Shown piece by piece: positions 1-11,050 of a stretch of 64,000 nt of DNA; within the stretch, counting starts at the first letter, position 1; every line of letters begins with the position of its first letter. The translations under genes and the position numbers were made by a program. The notes beneath the pieces were generated by a model. It ran no database searches, was not told where the DNA came from, and saw nothing but the letters and a program-made list of their open reading frames with translations. The stretch is from assembly GCF_024362695.1 (NCBI RefSeq), contig NC_065421.1:10230598-10294597 (forward strand), read 5' to 3'. Origin of the DNA: Pectinophora gossypiella (taxonomy: Eukaryota > Arthropoda > Insecta > Lepidoptera > Gelechiidae).

Positions 1-32
1 CGCGTTTACCGCTGCGCCACCGAGCTTCTCAA
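1..32 (-). mobile_element. SINE-A head, cut by the window edge
   Basis: Minus strand GAGAAGCTCGGTGGCGCAGC followed by GGTAAACGCG equals the SINE-A head; the rest lies off the window. Confidence 0.7.
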
Positions 33-321
33 TCTTGTGGTATTTAATGGTCAGCTAATGGTATTGGTATACGCGGGCCGTTTTCCGAAACTCGTTTGAG
101 CGCCTATTTGCCTGATACCTGAAACGGCTGGATCACTCCACTCTGATCTTATGCAGGCACATGACGCATGGAGCCTCGTAAGGTCGATAGACCACTGCTT
201 AAGAAAGACTGACCTTTATAACACTTATTGTCTTAACTAAGCCAAGTACAAAACTAGAAAACCAAACGTCTTTTAGTTTATAAAACACAAGATTATGTAA
301 GAATTTCTCACTCAGCCGAGA

Positions 322-665
322 CCGAGAGCCGTGGTAGGCCAGTTGGTAGAACGCTTGCCTCTCACTTTGAGGTCGCAGGTTCGAATCCAGCACAGGTCTA
401 AACCAATGATTGTCGAATTTGTTTTCGAATTCATGTTTGGATCATAAATGATTGTCACGTGCTCAGCGGTAAAGGAAACCATCGTGAGGAAACCCACAAT
501 CCCAAAAATTTTCGGAGGTACGTGACCAAACCAGTATTGGGCTGGTTTTCCCCTCGCGGACAGCCAGGAAGACAGGCATTCGCTTCTGTAAAAAACTGGA
601 CCTGTTAAATCTCCAGGTTAGGTAAGCGGACCCTGTGAAAAACGGGATAATGCTAGGGAGATGAT
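322..665 (+). mobile_element. SINE-C, full copy (tRNA-derived)
   Basis: The head GAGCCGTGGTAGGCCAGTTG has a box A-like run, followed by GCAGGTTCGAATCCAGCAC (box B). The body has GTCACGTGCTCAGCGGTAAA and GGAAACCCACAATCCC; the tail ends near GGGATAATGCTAGGGAGATG. tRNA ancestry is read from the boxes; it is not a functional tRNA gene because the acceptor stem does not pair. Confidence 0.75.
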
Positions 666-737
666 GATGTGATCAATAATTTTAGAGCCACGCTCTTGTC
701 GGTGTAGCATTCTCCATGCTACTTATTAGTCTTGTAA

Positions 738-1025
738 GAGTGAATCTTCTTCTATCATGTGGGTTGTGAGGTGGAGTACCAACCCCATCAACCCTGGTGT
801 CAGAGTTTATCCATCAATCAATAATACTTTATTGCACAACGACATATACAAAGGACATAAACATACGAATAAAAACATAAGTACAATAGGCGGCCTTGGC
901 GGAGTTTATTTATTTATTTAAAAGGTACACACAACAGGTAACAATCATGGCATGCGAAAATAAAAGGTTACAGATGAGAGTTACAATTGAGATGGCAAAG
1001 GCCCCTGACATGGCTCATGTACCTA
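738..1025 (-). mobile_element. SINE-B tail split by a retroelement insertion
   Basis: 738-805 (GTGGGTTGTGAGGTGGAGTA to GTGTCAGAGTT) and 985-1025 (AGAGTTACAATTGAG to GACATGGCTCATGT) are one SINE-B. The 180 bp between begin with a LINE 3' tail (ATCAATCAATAATACTTTAT). AGAGTT occurs at both edges as a possible target duplication. Confidence 0.65.
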
Positions 1026-2125
1026 CTGATATATGTGCATTTTATTCATATTAAAGACCAGTGTTAGATATAAGCCACGTAATAGAAGAAAGTTAATAAA
1101 ATAATACTTGTAACTGTTCTTTTAGGATTTGTTAATTTATATAAGTATTCGATTCCGCGGAAGTGTACTGTCACACACACCGAAGCGACAATAAAGTACA
1201 TTTTTACTTTTAGAACTAGTATTATTGTTACTAGATGGTACCCGGTGCTAAAGCAACATCGGGAGGGTAGTGCTTTGAGCTTTCTAAGTCGAATAACATT
1301 TGATCGAACACAACCCGCCTACCTCTAACGGTTAAGCAAATATCTTAGAACGCTTTGTATGGCGGCCATTTTGTTATTCCGCCATTTCAATTTCTTTTTT
1401 CACGCGCGATAGAGATCGCCCAATATTCACAGGCGAAGGTACAAACTAGTAACGGCCTTGTTGCCTGCTTAACTTAAATAAATATATTATTGGATGTAGA
1501 TTAATATTGCAGATAGACTTATTGGTTAATAAATATCTACTGTACTACTTACTTACATCAGTAAGTAACCGGAACCAACGGCTAAATGTGAACTAAGACC
1601 GTCATACATAATGCATAAGTATTTCTCACTCATCTTGTATTTTACAATTTTGTGCAAAGTAACGCTGAGAAAGATTATGTTATTGATCTCTTGATGGTTA
1701 GTGTAGAGAAGACTCATTCCCCGACGTTGCATCTCCGCGAGTTATAAACATTTAGTAACATTCTCAAGACTGTTTACAGGTATAGCTCAAACATTAGTGT
1801 AGTTTAATGTAAATTAATCCCTCATTGCACGGGTATTATTAAACATAAGTTGGCAGTTATTTGAGAAACATCGTCTAATATTACTAATAGGACAATTGGA
1901 TAAAATTGTGGAAACACCAGTGTAATATGCGGTGTTATTGAAATATTATAACATGGACATTGTGCACGATGGCGTCACCCGATTATGGACAAAATCAAAA
2001 TTCAAGTGTGGGTTAAGTGGTTCCCAAAGTTGTCTGGGCTACCCATCTTTCACCCACCCAATACAGGACTAGTGATGTACCAAAATGGAAACTTTCCCGT
2101 TGTAAAACCTCTTTAAAAGAAAGGA

Positions 2126-2250
2126 CACTAAGTACGTAGTCGTCACATGAGCCATGTCAGGGGCCTTTGGCGGCTCAATAGTAACCCTGACACTAGGGTT
2201 GATGGGGTTGGCAATCCACCTCACAACCCACACGACAGAAGAAGAGGACA
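2126..2250 (+). mobile_element. SINE-B tail fragment
   Basis: ACATGAGCCATGTCAGGGGC, GGCGGCTCAATAGTAACCCT, ending ACACGACAGAAGAAGAGG. Opposite orientation to the SINE-B at 2347-2655. Confidence 0.7.
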
Positions 2251-2262
2251 CTGGCTGCTTTT

Positions 2263-2335
2263 CCGTTTCAAATTGTACATGAAAGCAATTCATCCAAAAA
2301 ACAAAATTGCAATTTGACATTAGCGCATGTGAAAG
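2263..2335. mobile_element. MITE-2 fragment
   Basis: GAAAGCAATTCATCCAAAAA, CAATTTGACATTAGCGCAT match one arm of MITE-2. It lies between two SINE-B tails in opposite orientations. A second scrap is at about 2655-2705 and another at about 30150-30190. Confidence 0.6.
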
Positions 2336-2346
2336 TACTTAAATGT

Positions 2347-2655
2347 GCATCTTCTTCTATCGTGTGGGTTATGAGGTGAATTACCAACCTCATCAACCCT
2401 GGTGTCAGGGTTACTATTGAGCCGCCCCTGACATGCTCATGTAACGATTACTCAATTATACCAGTAAGTAGTAACTGGGACCAATGGGTTAACGTGGCTT
2501 CCGAAGCACGGATTACCTTACTTCCGGACAATCAGGTGATCAGCCTGTAATGTCCTAACCAGACTAGGGATCACAAAATGATTTTTGCGATATGTCCCTA
2601 CCGGGATTCGAATCCGGGACCTCCGGATCGTGAGCTCAACGGTCATCCTCTAGAC
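2347..2655 (-). mobile_element. SINE-B, near full length
   Basis: The tRNA-like head is at the 2655 side, with GATTCGAATCCCGG on the minus strand (B-box-like). The body has TGATCACCTGATTGTCCGGA and the tail GGTTGATGAGGTTGGTAATT near 2380. The tail ends AGAAGAAG at 2347. Confidence 0.75.
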
Positions 2656-2984
2656 AATGTTAAATAGCAATATTGTTTTTTTAGATGAATTGCTTCAAGT
2701 CGCTAGGACAAGTCATTTGGGGAGAAATTGTTCATCTGTGCACTACAGTTCCTAGGGACACTTGTACTTATCTTCGGCAATTATATAGTTAAGTATACTC
2801 CACTGCCTTCGCTCTACTAAGCAGAGCAATACGTAGAGTTTACATAAATAAATAAATAAATAAGTAAATCCAGTGTGAATAATTATTGCTCACCCTAGTA
2901 CGGACTGTGAGTGCGGACATCCGGAACGGACACGCATTGTGCAACGTTAGAACATCGTCATGGATTAAAGAATAATATGTATAG

Positions 2985-3166
2985 AACCGCCACCAACCCG
3001 CATTGGAGCAGCGTGGTGGAGTATGCTCCATACCCTCTCCGGTTGATTGAGGGGAGGCCTGTGCCCAGCAGTGGGACGTGTATAGGCTGTTTATGTTATG
3101 TGTATGAATGTATAGAACAGTGGGACGTGTATAGGCTGTTTATGTTATGTGTATGAATGTATAGAA
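2985..3166 (+). mobile_element. LINE 3' end with tandemly duplicated tail
   Basis: CATTGGAGCAGCGTGGTGGA through GGAGGCCTGTGCCCAGCAGT is a common lepidopteran LINE 3' end. The 49-bp unit CAGTGGGACGTGTATAGGCT... occurs twice in tandem (3069-3117 and 3118-3166). Shorter relatives are at 42887-42960 and 55158-55212. Confidence 0.65.
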
Positions 3167-3220
3167 CGGTAACTCTTCGCCCCGCACCAGTTCGTCCCGG
3201 GCGTTGACCTCATCCCCTCC

Positions 3221-3874
3221 ATGGTATAAGAAGACCAGGTATGCTCAAAACTGACAGCTAGCATTTTCAAGGTTAGCCCAGCTGACGTCATCCGACCCTG
3301 CGTTGCCGTTTCGTTACCCACGGTTTATGTTTTTAGTTTACTTTGCAAGGAAATTTTGTACTTTTCAGAAAAGATTTAGTTTTAATGATTTTTGTATCAC
3401 ATCACTAATTTAAGAGCCACGCTCTTGTCGGTGCAGAATGATTGCTACTTTTTTAGGGAAAAATAGGGCAGTGGTTTCCCTCTTGCCTTCCGCCCCGCAG
3501 TACTCTGTCTGACGCAAGTGGGATGGCGCCCAGAGTAGTCTATTACAAAGTCATACTAGGACTCCTGTCCTCCGCCTCTGAATAGTACTGACAGTTACTG
3601 CTGCCCTCTGTCAGGTTCCAGGTTACAGTCCCTGTGACTTGCCCCTTCCGTCCTGCATTGCCGTACGGACGGCTGATGGATGGATGGATTTTTGTATACG
3701 TGACAAATATTAGTAAATAATTTACATTAGTCAGTAATTCACTTAATTTTCAACAATAAAATTCTCGTCCTTGGAATGTTAGAGATACCAATTGAATGGT
3801 AACACTTATGTCATTAATGGGCTAGCAATGGCGGCTTGTCATAGGATTGAGCATTCCTGGTCTTCTTATACCAT
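3221..3874. mobile_element. MITE-5 copy interrupted by a SINE-like insertion
   Basis: Left terminus ATGGTATAAGAAGACCAGGT plus ATGCTC and its inverse at 3849-3874 match over 26 bp with one mismatch. A 289-bp element (3398-3686) sits inside, flanked by an 11-bp duplication. Without it the MITE is about 354 bp, close to the copy at 22477-22840. Confidence 0.85.
3398..3686 (+). mobile_element. Retroposed SINE-like insertion with 11-bp target duplication
   Basis: Flanked by GATTTTTGTAT at 3387-3397 and 3687-3697. It begins with AAGAGCCACGCTCTTGTCGG near its 5' end, shared with a fragment at 675-725, and ends in a GGAT-repeat tail. Gene-free; retroposition is inferred from the duplication and simple-repeat tail. 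Confidence 0.75.
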
Positions 3875-3930
3875 GACCCCCTCTATGTTTTACGGCTGTA
3901 AGCCGCTAAGGAGTAAGGATATCAGCGCGC

Positions 3931-4066
3931 GTACGGTCACCAGCATTAATATGTATACACTTTGGTACAATGTCACATTAACTTTTTTGACAAATTGAAC
4001 TGTAAGTCTCACTAAATATCAAATATGTTAGTGCGACAGAGTCCTAAACTTTGCTCATGACTGTAC
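3931..4066 (+). mobile_element. MITE-3 copy
   Basis: About 140 bp with GTACGGTCACCAGCA at the left and TGCTCATGACTGTAC at the right (terminal inverted repeat GTACRGTCAYGAGCA). The interior has TTTGACAAATTGAACTG and GCGACAGAGTCCTAAA. It lacks part of the right side (GTGGGTACAT). Confidence 0.8.
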
Positions 4067-4804
4067 TGTGTCTCGTTCGCACTTACGCGTTAGACAGTAA
4101 GAATAAGATTTTGTATGGGGAGTCCAGGGTGTGCTACGAGTCTGGAGTCACTAAAAAAATATTACATCACGCCTGTACCCTCTAAAGGGGTAGGCAGAGG
4201 TTTATAATATACACACACCCACTCTTCGCCAGCTATGTCGTTTTTGGAATCGATGTTACAATGCGTGCTACTTTTGTGGAATCTAAGCTGTTACATAGAG
4301 ATACATATAAACTCACGTCCTACTGGGGTAGACAGATCCATTACATGACCAGTGAATGTAATGTATCTTAAGTTAAAAGAGATCATGAATAATCATGATC
4401 CCCTCATATCTCCCTAGCTCCATTGTAAAAACGTTCATACACTTCTTACAAATTCATTTCAGCATATTAATATTAAACAGTTTAAACAGAAGAAAGAAAT
4501 TAATTATGGCAATAAATTCCAAGGCTGTGTTTACACAGATGGACAACTGTCATCGTTCATCTTCATCACAATATGACAAAGCCTTACTTTGCCGTTTAGT
4601 AACCGACTTTATGATTTTAGGGTTCCCATGTAAGTGATTGTGACTTATCAATGAGTTCATTGAAAATATGAATCAGTCTTTAAAGTAGAATACTAGTGGA
4701 TCTTATGTGAATTTCATTGGCTGTATAATTACATTTTTGTCGAAGCATATGGTGGATGCCTAGTCTGTTTTTTAAATATTGTTACCTAATTAATCTTTTA
4801 ATCG

Positions 4805-4938
4805 GTTACTTACTGATGTAAGTATGTAGTCGTTACATGAGCCATATCAGGGGCCTTTGGCGACTCAGTAATAATCCTGACAACAGGGTTGATGAGGTTG
4901 GTATTCCACCTCACAACCTATACGATAAGAAGAAGAAT
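4805..4938 (+). mobile_element. SINE-B tail fragment
   Basis: GTTACATGAGCCATATCAGG, GGTTGATGAGGTTGGTATTC, ending ACGATAAGAAGAAG. Confidence 0.7.
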
Positions 4939-4939
4939 C

Positions 4940-7289
4940 TTTTAATGCGTGCATTAGTAACATAAGTATACAACCCTATTCTCGAATCCTGTTTGAATCC
5001 CAGCTCGGGCTGTAAACCACTAAATTCAACTTAATGAGTTTAGTTGAGCGCCAATAGCCGTTTGACGTCCATCTACGTAAATAGCATTCGTATTGTTTAT
5101 TGGTCCAAGCGCTCGATATAATTCGCGCCGCGGCGCGGTTGTCATGCAGACCCGGCTGATGATTTTACAGGTCCGGTTTTAACTCTACTGTTTCCACAGA
5201 CAAAATCTTCATCAACAGCATACCCTAAGATACCTACAATTAGACGTATACTCAATATTAGTAAGGTGTGTTGACATGGTCTAGAATGTTACCCCACCGC
5301 CCGCTGGCTGGCTGGTCGCAAGTTCGGAACGACGAACGAGGCATTCCGCGTGATCGTAAAAAATCACATCAAATATATTTACGATTGTCTCTGTACAAAG
5401 GCGAAACTTTTTAACGGCGGCATTTTATGGGCGAACCTGGTGATTATTGGTTATTCCTCATTCAACGGGTTAAACTCATTCCAACATTTTATTGGTAATA
5501 ATGTTGAGTTTACTTTGACGCGTCTGTGGCTTGATTCGAGATTCGAATCTTGAGTGTTTCTATGATTCGAACGTGTCGCCGTGTCGTAGCCATTTTATGC
5601 CCCGTTTGCGTTACTTCTGCTCATTTGCTGGACTGACAGTAAAAAATAGCATAAAACGTGTAATGGTTCTTTTCTAATGTGGCTGTGACTACCGTAGTGA
5701 TATTTTTTCCATATTCTGCAATAATCCTACACGAACTCGTTGGGAGTACTCCCATAGTGCACACAGGGATAATCGCCGGTTAGTGAACAATCATCTTTAG
5801 ATTAAAATGTTTTAAGGGGCCTCTATGTATTGGCTTCGACCTCACGCACGTCTTTCTAAAAGTCCGGGAGTCCATAGGCCTGTAATATGGAAATGACGTA
5901 CAAATAATAATTAGGTACCTACTTAAATTGTCTTAAGGGGCCTCTACGTGTTGGATTCGGGTCCGAGACTCTAACTATAGTCTCGAGATATGGAAAAAAC
6001 AATACAAATAACAATACAAAGGAGCATAATGTATAAATAAACTACATTCTTGTGACGATTGAATGTTAAACTTTCGTAATAACTATTTTGATATAACTAA
6101 TGCTTCAATCTCAGTATTTACAAAATCTTGCGGAATGTTTTTTAAGTTAGAAAAATATACTAGGTTTTTAGTTGACATTGGTGCCGATTCAAACAACCAC
6201 CAATTTAATTTTAATTTAATTTGACAGGACTAAAACTAGCTCCAACTCTTTCTTGCACCTACTTTAATGAAGGACGGCACTAGTTTAGGGGCTGTCACAA
6301 ATTAGCTTTGTGTTCGACAGAATAGGCGCCACTATACGCCAATGAAACGGAACGAAGGCAAAAAATATATTACATACACACCACACCACCACCACCAATG
6401 ATACCACGGTTGAAAAACGCACCATCTCGCGCTATAAATAGTACTTAAGTAGCAAGTCCTCAAAAAAAAACACGTTTAAAATATCATCAATCATCACTCC
6501 TTAAATATTCACTTAAAAGACGGCACTCGAGTGCCCTCGACAACGTGAGGAAATTGCTGCACGAATAGCCGCTTCGAGCTATTTAATAAATATAAAACAT
6601 TTTTTTCTGGACAGGAGGACGACTCGGTGGTGTAATGGTTAACACCCTCGTCCCAGCTTGACAAGAGCTGCGGTTTCAAGTCAGAAATTTCGATTTAATT
6701 TTCTTTAAGCACGGGTGAGTGCTATGAAAACAAAAATCCTTTCAAATTTATCTCTATATAGGTAAGATTATTAAAAAAATGTTGGATATCTACATTGATT
6801 TACCACAACCGTAGATAAAGATACAGCGCTTGATACAAAAATGCGTCGATAACTTGGCGCTTGTTTAGCTATACATTCGTACACAGCGGTGTATACATTC
6901 AATAAAATCGTGTCAAATTAAAGAAAGTACGCATCATCTTATTACGTATATATAGCGCGTGGTGCTTCGTAACGCGGTCGGGTTATACTGTGACTCGGAT
7001 TGACCGGGAGTACTTGTTATAGTGTATTTAAAACTAAAATAATAATTTTGGTGGGTTTTACTGCGAAAATTAAAGTGTTTATACTGTGATAACATGCACA
7101 ATGTCATTACTTATTAGAAATATGATGTTCCATCCTTCTGTTTTCGATTTGTGTCACGCACTTCCCCGTGTTGTCAGTTTGGCGCCTAATCGCGCACTGA
7201 GGTAAAGTACTGTCAACGTCGCTACATTAACAGTAACTTTGCGCCCCACTTTTTGAGCGCTGATGTTTAATCTACGGTAGTAGTAAATC
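4940..7289. other. No gene seen
   Basis: AT-rich. Contains SINE-D and a loosely repeated TTAAGGGGCCTCTA motif near 5812 and 5934. No frame resembles a known protein; the 67-aa frame at 5350 is taken as chance. Confidence 0.6.
6620..6715 (+). mobile_element. SINE-D, short tRNA-derived head
   Basis: GACTCGGTGGTGTAATGGTT is box A-like and GCGGTTTCAAGTC box B-like, followed by a short body. A single copy in the window; a decayed SINE rather than a tRNA gene. Confidence 0.5.
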
Positions 7290-7564
7290 TATGCATATCT
7301 AAGTCAAATATAAATAATGATATTCAGATTACTAAAAGACCAATCTAAAACTAACGAAAAAAAAATCTGTTTCTATTTACCCAACTTATTTATGAACTTT
7401 TATCAATAAAAACGTAATATTAACATGATTAAGTCTAATAACACGAGTATGTCAGACATTTTATCACGTTTTTCTAATTTGTCACAGTGTGTTTATTCAT
7501 ACAAATTGCGGAGTAATTTCGTGTTAATAAAAAGTAACTGATTTGAATAGTTGGAAACTAGCCT
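7290..7564. mobile_element. MITE-4 copy, left end decayed
   Basis: Interior AAGTCAAATATAAATAATGA and right end AAAAAGTAACTGATTTGAAT plus AGTTGGAAACTAGCC match the MITE-4 family. Confidence 0.6.
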
Positions 7565-8039
7565 CTAGCCTCAAAGAAATAGAGTAAAGGTCTAATTATC
7601 TTGTTTTCTGTACTTCTTATTTGTTTTATATCCAAGAGTATTGTAAGCTTGAGTATTCGTTTGTCAATACTCAATGCTCAAAACATGTAGTCTTCGCGAC
7701 ACATCTTGCTATACGAGTATTTATCCGCTACCAACAGGGCCACTTTTAGGAGGGGGGCCTTTTTATTTTTTATAAATCCTCTAGCGAAAACCACATAAGC
7801 TCCTTGAAAAATCATTTTTGTAATTTTTTTAACAAAACTTCGAAATAGAATAGCTAGTTCCAATCCAGGTACAAGTTTGTGGTCAATTCTTATACGGATT
7901 GTAATTAATTGAAAAAAACAGAGATTTCGTTCAAAACGAGGGAAAATAGGGTTTATTTGACGATATCTATCATAACACACTTTGAACTAACTATTAAACA
8001 AGTTTCAACAGTATAGCTATTATAGTTTTGGAGAAAATT

Positions 8040-8140
8040 GGCTGTGACATACGGACGGACGGACAGACAGACGGACGGACAGACATGACGAATCTATAAG
8101 GGTTCCGTTTTTTGCCATTAGGCTACGGAACCCTAAAAAA
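8040..8140 (+). repeat. GACG/GACA microsatellite followed by a GGTTCCG...CGGAACC hairpin
   Basis: ACGGACGGACGGACAGACAG tract, then GGGTTCCGTTTTTTGCCATT and GGCTACGGAACCCT, which can pair. This is a recurrent 3' end in lepidopteran repeats. The upstream 7.68-8.04 kb probably belongs to the same element, but no frame in it is recognisable. Confidence 0.55.
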
Positions 8141-8321
8141 TGAGTGTTTATAAGTTATTTATTATTTTATTTATTCAGTAAACTAACAGATTCTTATAAT
8201 AAACAGTTAACAGTAGATAAATCAATGATAAGACAATTGAAGGTTCATCTAAATTGACAAGGAAGAGAAGACTTATGCATGAGTTTTGACAGTATACAAA
8301 AAACAAAATAGTATGGTGAAG

Positions 8322-8746
8322 TAATTAAAACACATAATAACGGGTTCTTACCGCGTTTAAATGGGGATATGAGACTCCCGATATTTCGACACTGTTGCAA
8401 GTGCCTGCATAGCAGATTTCTGCACGTCGTTTTTCTTCATGCCACTAATATGTTCTTTAATCCGGCAAGAAATAGACCGTTTTGTTTGTCCGATGTACGA
8501 ACTACCACAACTACAGTTTGTTTTGTATTTTTTTGTATTTTTTTTTCCGATATCAAAAACATAAACAAGCGGCAAAGAAAGAGGGTAGACAGATATGTCT
8601 GCCCGTAGAAAATTATGGATCTACCTACTCCACTCCAATCTCATCAGTCATCCCGTGATCATGGCACTTGCAACAGTGTTGAAATATCGGGAGTCTCATA
8701 TCCCCATTTAAACGCGGTAAGAACCCGTTATTATGTGTTTTAATTA
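8322..8746 (-). mobile_element. Penelope-like element remnant with 84-bp terminal inverted repeats
   Basis: 8322-8405 and 8663-8746 are inverted copies differing at one position in 84. The interior on the minus strand encodes a GIY-YIG endonuclease-like segment (about 8400-8560) with CSCGSSYIGQTKRSISCRIK, the signature of the C-terminal endonuclease of Penelope-like retroelements. No reverse transcriptase is present, so the copy is non-autonomous. Penelope-like elements are known for terminal repeats that may be direct or inverted. Family placement is inference from this short motif. Confidence 0.75.
8406..8570 (-). pseudogene. GIY-YIG endonuclease domain fragment
   Basis: Minus-strand frame with KYKTNCSCGSSYIGQTKR and RIKEHISG, matching the core of the GIY-YIG fold as found in Penelope-like elements: a Cys-rich lead-in, the YIG-type strand and a conserved Arg/Glu-His helix. 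The frame runs into the left inverted repeat and is too short to be a complete protein. Regarded as a relic. Confidence 0.65.
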
Positions 8747-8753
8747 TGATAAT

Positions 8754-9140
8754 GGCCCCGATTCCTGCAGACACCGCCTAATTTTATTTAAAGTTATATC
8801 CGTCATTTTCATATCCGTCGAAAAGGAAAGGGACGGATGATTCACAGCTCTTAATTTTAGGAAGAATGAGTGAATGAATGAATTACCCGGGCGAATCAAA
8901 AGGTACGTCGCTGGTATGCAATCCGTTTGACGTGCTGTCTACTTAACTGTGTCGGGTTATTGACGGATGTAAAATTTTTAGACGGTTGATTTAGATTTGT
9001 GCTTAAAACAAGCTTAAAATTGACGTGTCTTCCATAAATTTTATGCTTGTCGATTACCCGTCCCTTTCCTTTTCGGCGGATAAGAAAATGACAGATATAA
9101 CTTAAAATAAAATTAGATGGTATTTACAGGAATTAGCACC
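8754..9140. mobile_element. MITE-1, full-length copy
   Basis: Starts GGCCCCGATTCCTGCAGACA and ends with its imperfect inverse (ACAGGAATTAGCACC). Inner inverted segments TTATTTTCTTATCCG-like and GGAAAGGGACGGA / TCCCTTTCC are recognisable in all copies. About 387 bp, no coding capacity, so a non-autonomous DNA transposon. It begins 7 bp from the end of the Penelope-like element. Confidence 0.8.
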
Positions 9141-9387
9141 AATAACCGCGTAAACTTAAAACAGTATGGTGAAGTGTTAAAAGTGAAGTGTATATGTGTA
9201 GGTGTGGTGCGTTAGTGAGGTGCGGGTAGTGAGTACTTAGTTCATCTTGCGATGGATGTACCTCTGACTACCCCAATTGGGATATAGTCGTGAGCTTATG
9301 AGTTGTGTAAGCGGTGTGCATTGTTATCACGAGAAATAATTTTTCTTTGAAAAACCGTTTCCTATTCTACCAAAAAACAAAATAGAT

Positions 9388-9526
9388 GTACAGTCATGAG
9401 CAATATAATGTACCCACTTTAGGACTCTGTCGCAGTAACATATTTGACATTTAGTGAGAAAAGTTGTCAAAAAAGTCAATGTGACATGGTACCAAAGTGT
9501 ATACATATTAATGCTCGTGACCGTAC
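9388..9526 (-). mobile_element. MITE-3 copy
   Basis: GTACAGTCATGAGCA to TGCTCGTGACCGTAC with the standard interior; reverse orientation relative to 3931-4066. Among the best-preserved copies. Confidence 0.85.
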
Positions 9527-10387
9527 TATGAAATAATCAAAATATGAGATAATAATGATTATGTGGATAATGTGTTTATGAGCATTACTTATAAGACCTA
9601 ATATTGTATGCCTATATGGCGGGATATAGCTGGATGAAACAGCTTATAATTGACATGAACTCCTGTACTGTACCTATGATCCACAATAAATATATTTATT
9701 TAATTTCATATCATTTCAAATAATCAAAATGATATTCAGACATAACATGGGTTTCATTTACTTTCAAATGGCGGTATATTTAAATACAAACAGTCTTACA
9801 TTATGTTCTTAGAATAAATATAAGTGCACGTGTTCAATGCAAAGATTCTACGAATGTTCGCTATTACACCGCCGCGTACGGGGAATCGAGCTTAATTTTT
9901 TTTACAACACACGTCCATTTTAGGCAGAAATTTAACCTCCTAAAACCGAAATTTCCAGACACAATATTTAAACAATGGGGCTAGGATTTTAAAAGGACAT
10001 TCGGTCTAACGACCTTAAACAACTCTCTTAAAATCTTACAAACAAAAACAACAAGAAACAAGAAACATTTATTGAGAAGCTGTGTAGGTACATACATGCA
10101 GGTGTTAAACATTATGAAATTGTCTCAACAGCATGTCCATGTCGGACGTACAATATTACAAATAATGTCAGTATTAAGCATCAAGGAATTAAGTAAGTAC
10201 CTAATAATTAGTCACATTATAAACATTTGTCAATTTTAAATATCATTGTTGTTGAAAATATTCATTCAAGTCATAAAATTCCATATCAACTAGCCAATTT
10301 TGTAGACGTCGGCCCAATACACAAAAGTCACACAGTTTCACATACAGTTGTCAGTTTTACATAGTAAAGTTGTCATCACACGAGAAA

Positions 10388-10545
10388 CGGGTGACATATC
10401 AGCGAGATGCCTATTTGATTTGCCCATGTTATTTATTCATTTTAAAATTAACATCTGTCAATTCCGTTTTTTCCTTTTTGGTAGATAAGAAAATGACAGG
10501 TATAACTTAAAATAAAATTTGGAGGTGTCTGTAGGAATCGTGGCC
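10388..10545. mobile_element. MITE-1 fragment (right half)
   Basis: Matches the right half of MITE-1, ending GGTGTCTGTAGGAATCGTGGCC, with the ATCAGCGAGATGCCTATTT segment seen also at 44400. Confidence 0.65.
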
Positions 10546-10888
10546 TTTATTAATATATTTTGTTTAATAAATGAAATAAAAAATATTTCATCGTCATTAT
10601 TAATTAAATTAAAAATACTTAATTCAAATTATTACGCTACTGTGTAACAGCCGGTTGGCCTAAATGTCGAATGTGTTATTATATTAGCACACACGCGCGT
10701 GAGCATTATTGAACTTTATGTGACGTTTCTGGCTACCGATATAGTGTTGTTTTCATTTTGTGGTGGCATTATTAAATTGCAATAAAATATGTCGTTTATT
10801 TTTACTATCATTTTAATAATATGCATGCATCCTAACTACCTGCATGCATGCATGTTTATGTACGCATGTATCTATTGCGTTATAGAAC

Positions 10889-11050
10889 AGGGGGGTTAAA
10901 AAGGCCACATAGAAGCAATTCATCTAAATAAGCATTATTGTAATTTGACATTTGCGCATATAAAACTAAATGCGCAGTGCACACAAATGTCAAATAGCAA
11001 TATTGCATTCTTAGACGAATTGTTTCGATGTGGCCATTTTAACCCCCCAG
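10889..11050. mobile_element. MITE-2, palindromic full copy
   Basis: A 162-bp near-palindrome: CAGGGGGGTTAAAAAGGCC at the left and GGCCATTTTAACCCCCCAG at the right, with GCAATTCATCTAA / GACGAATTGTTTC and CAATATTGC symmetry inside. The RNA or single strand would fold along its whole length. Confidence 0.85.

Noticed and set aside
322..400. A tRNA gene (good B box GGTTCGAATCC)
   Set aside because: The acceptor stem does not pair and the sequence continues into a repeated SINE-C body seen elsewhere.
7678..7980. 100-aa minus-strand frame
   Set aside because: Overlaps a repeat ending in the GACG microsatellite; residues resemble no protein family.
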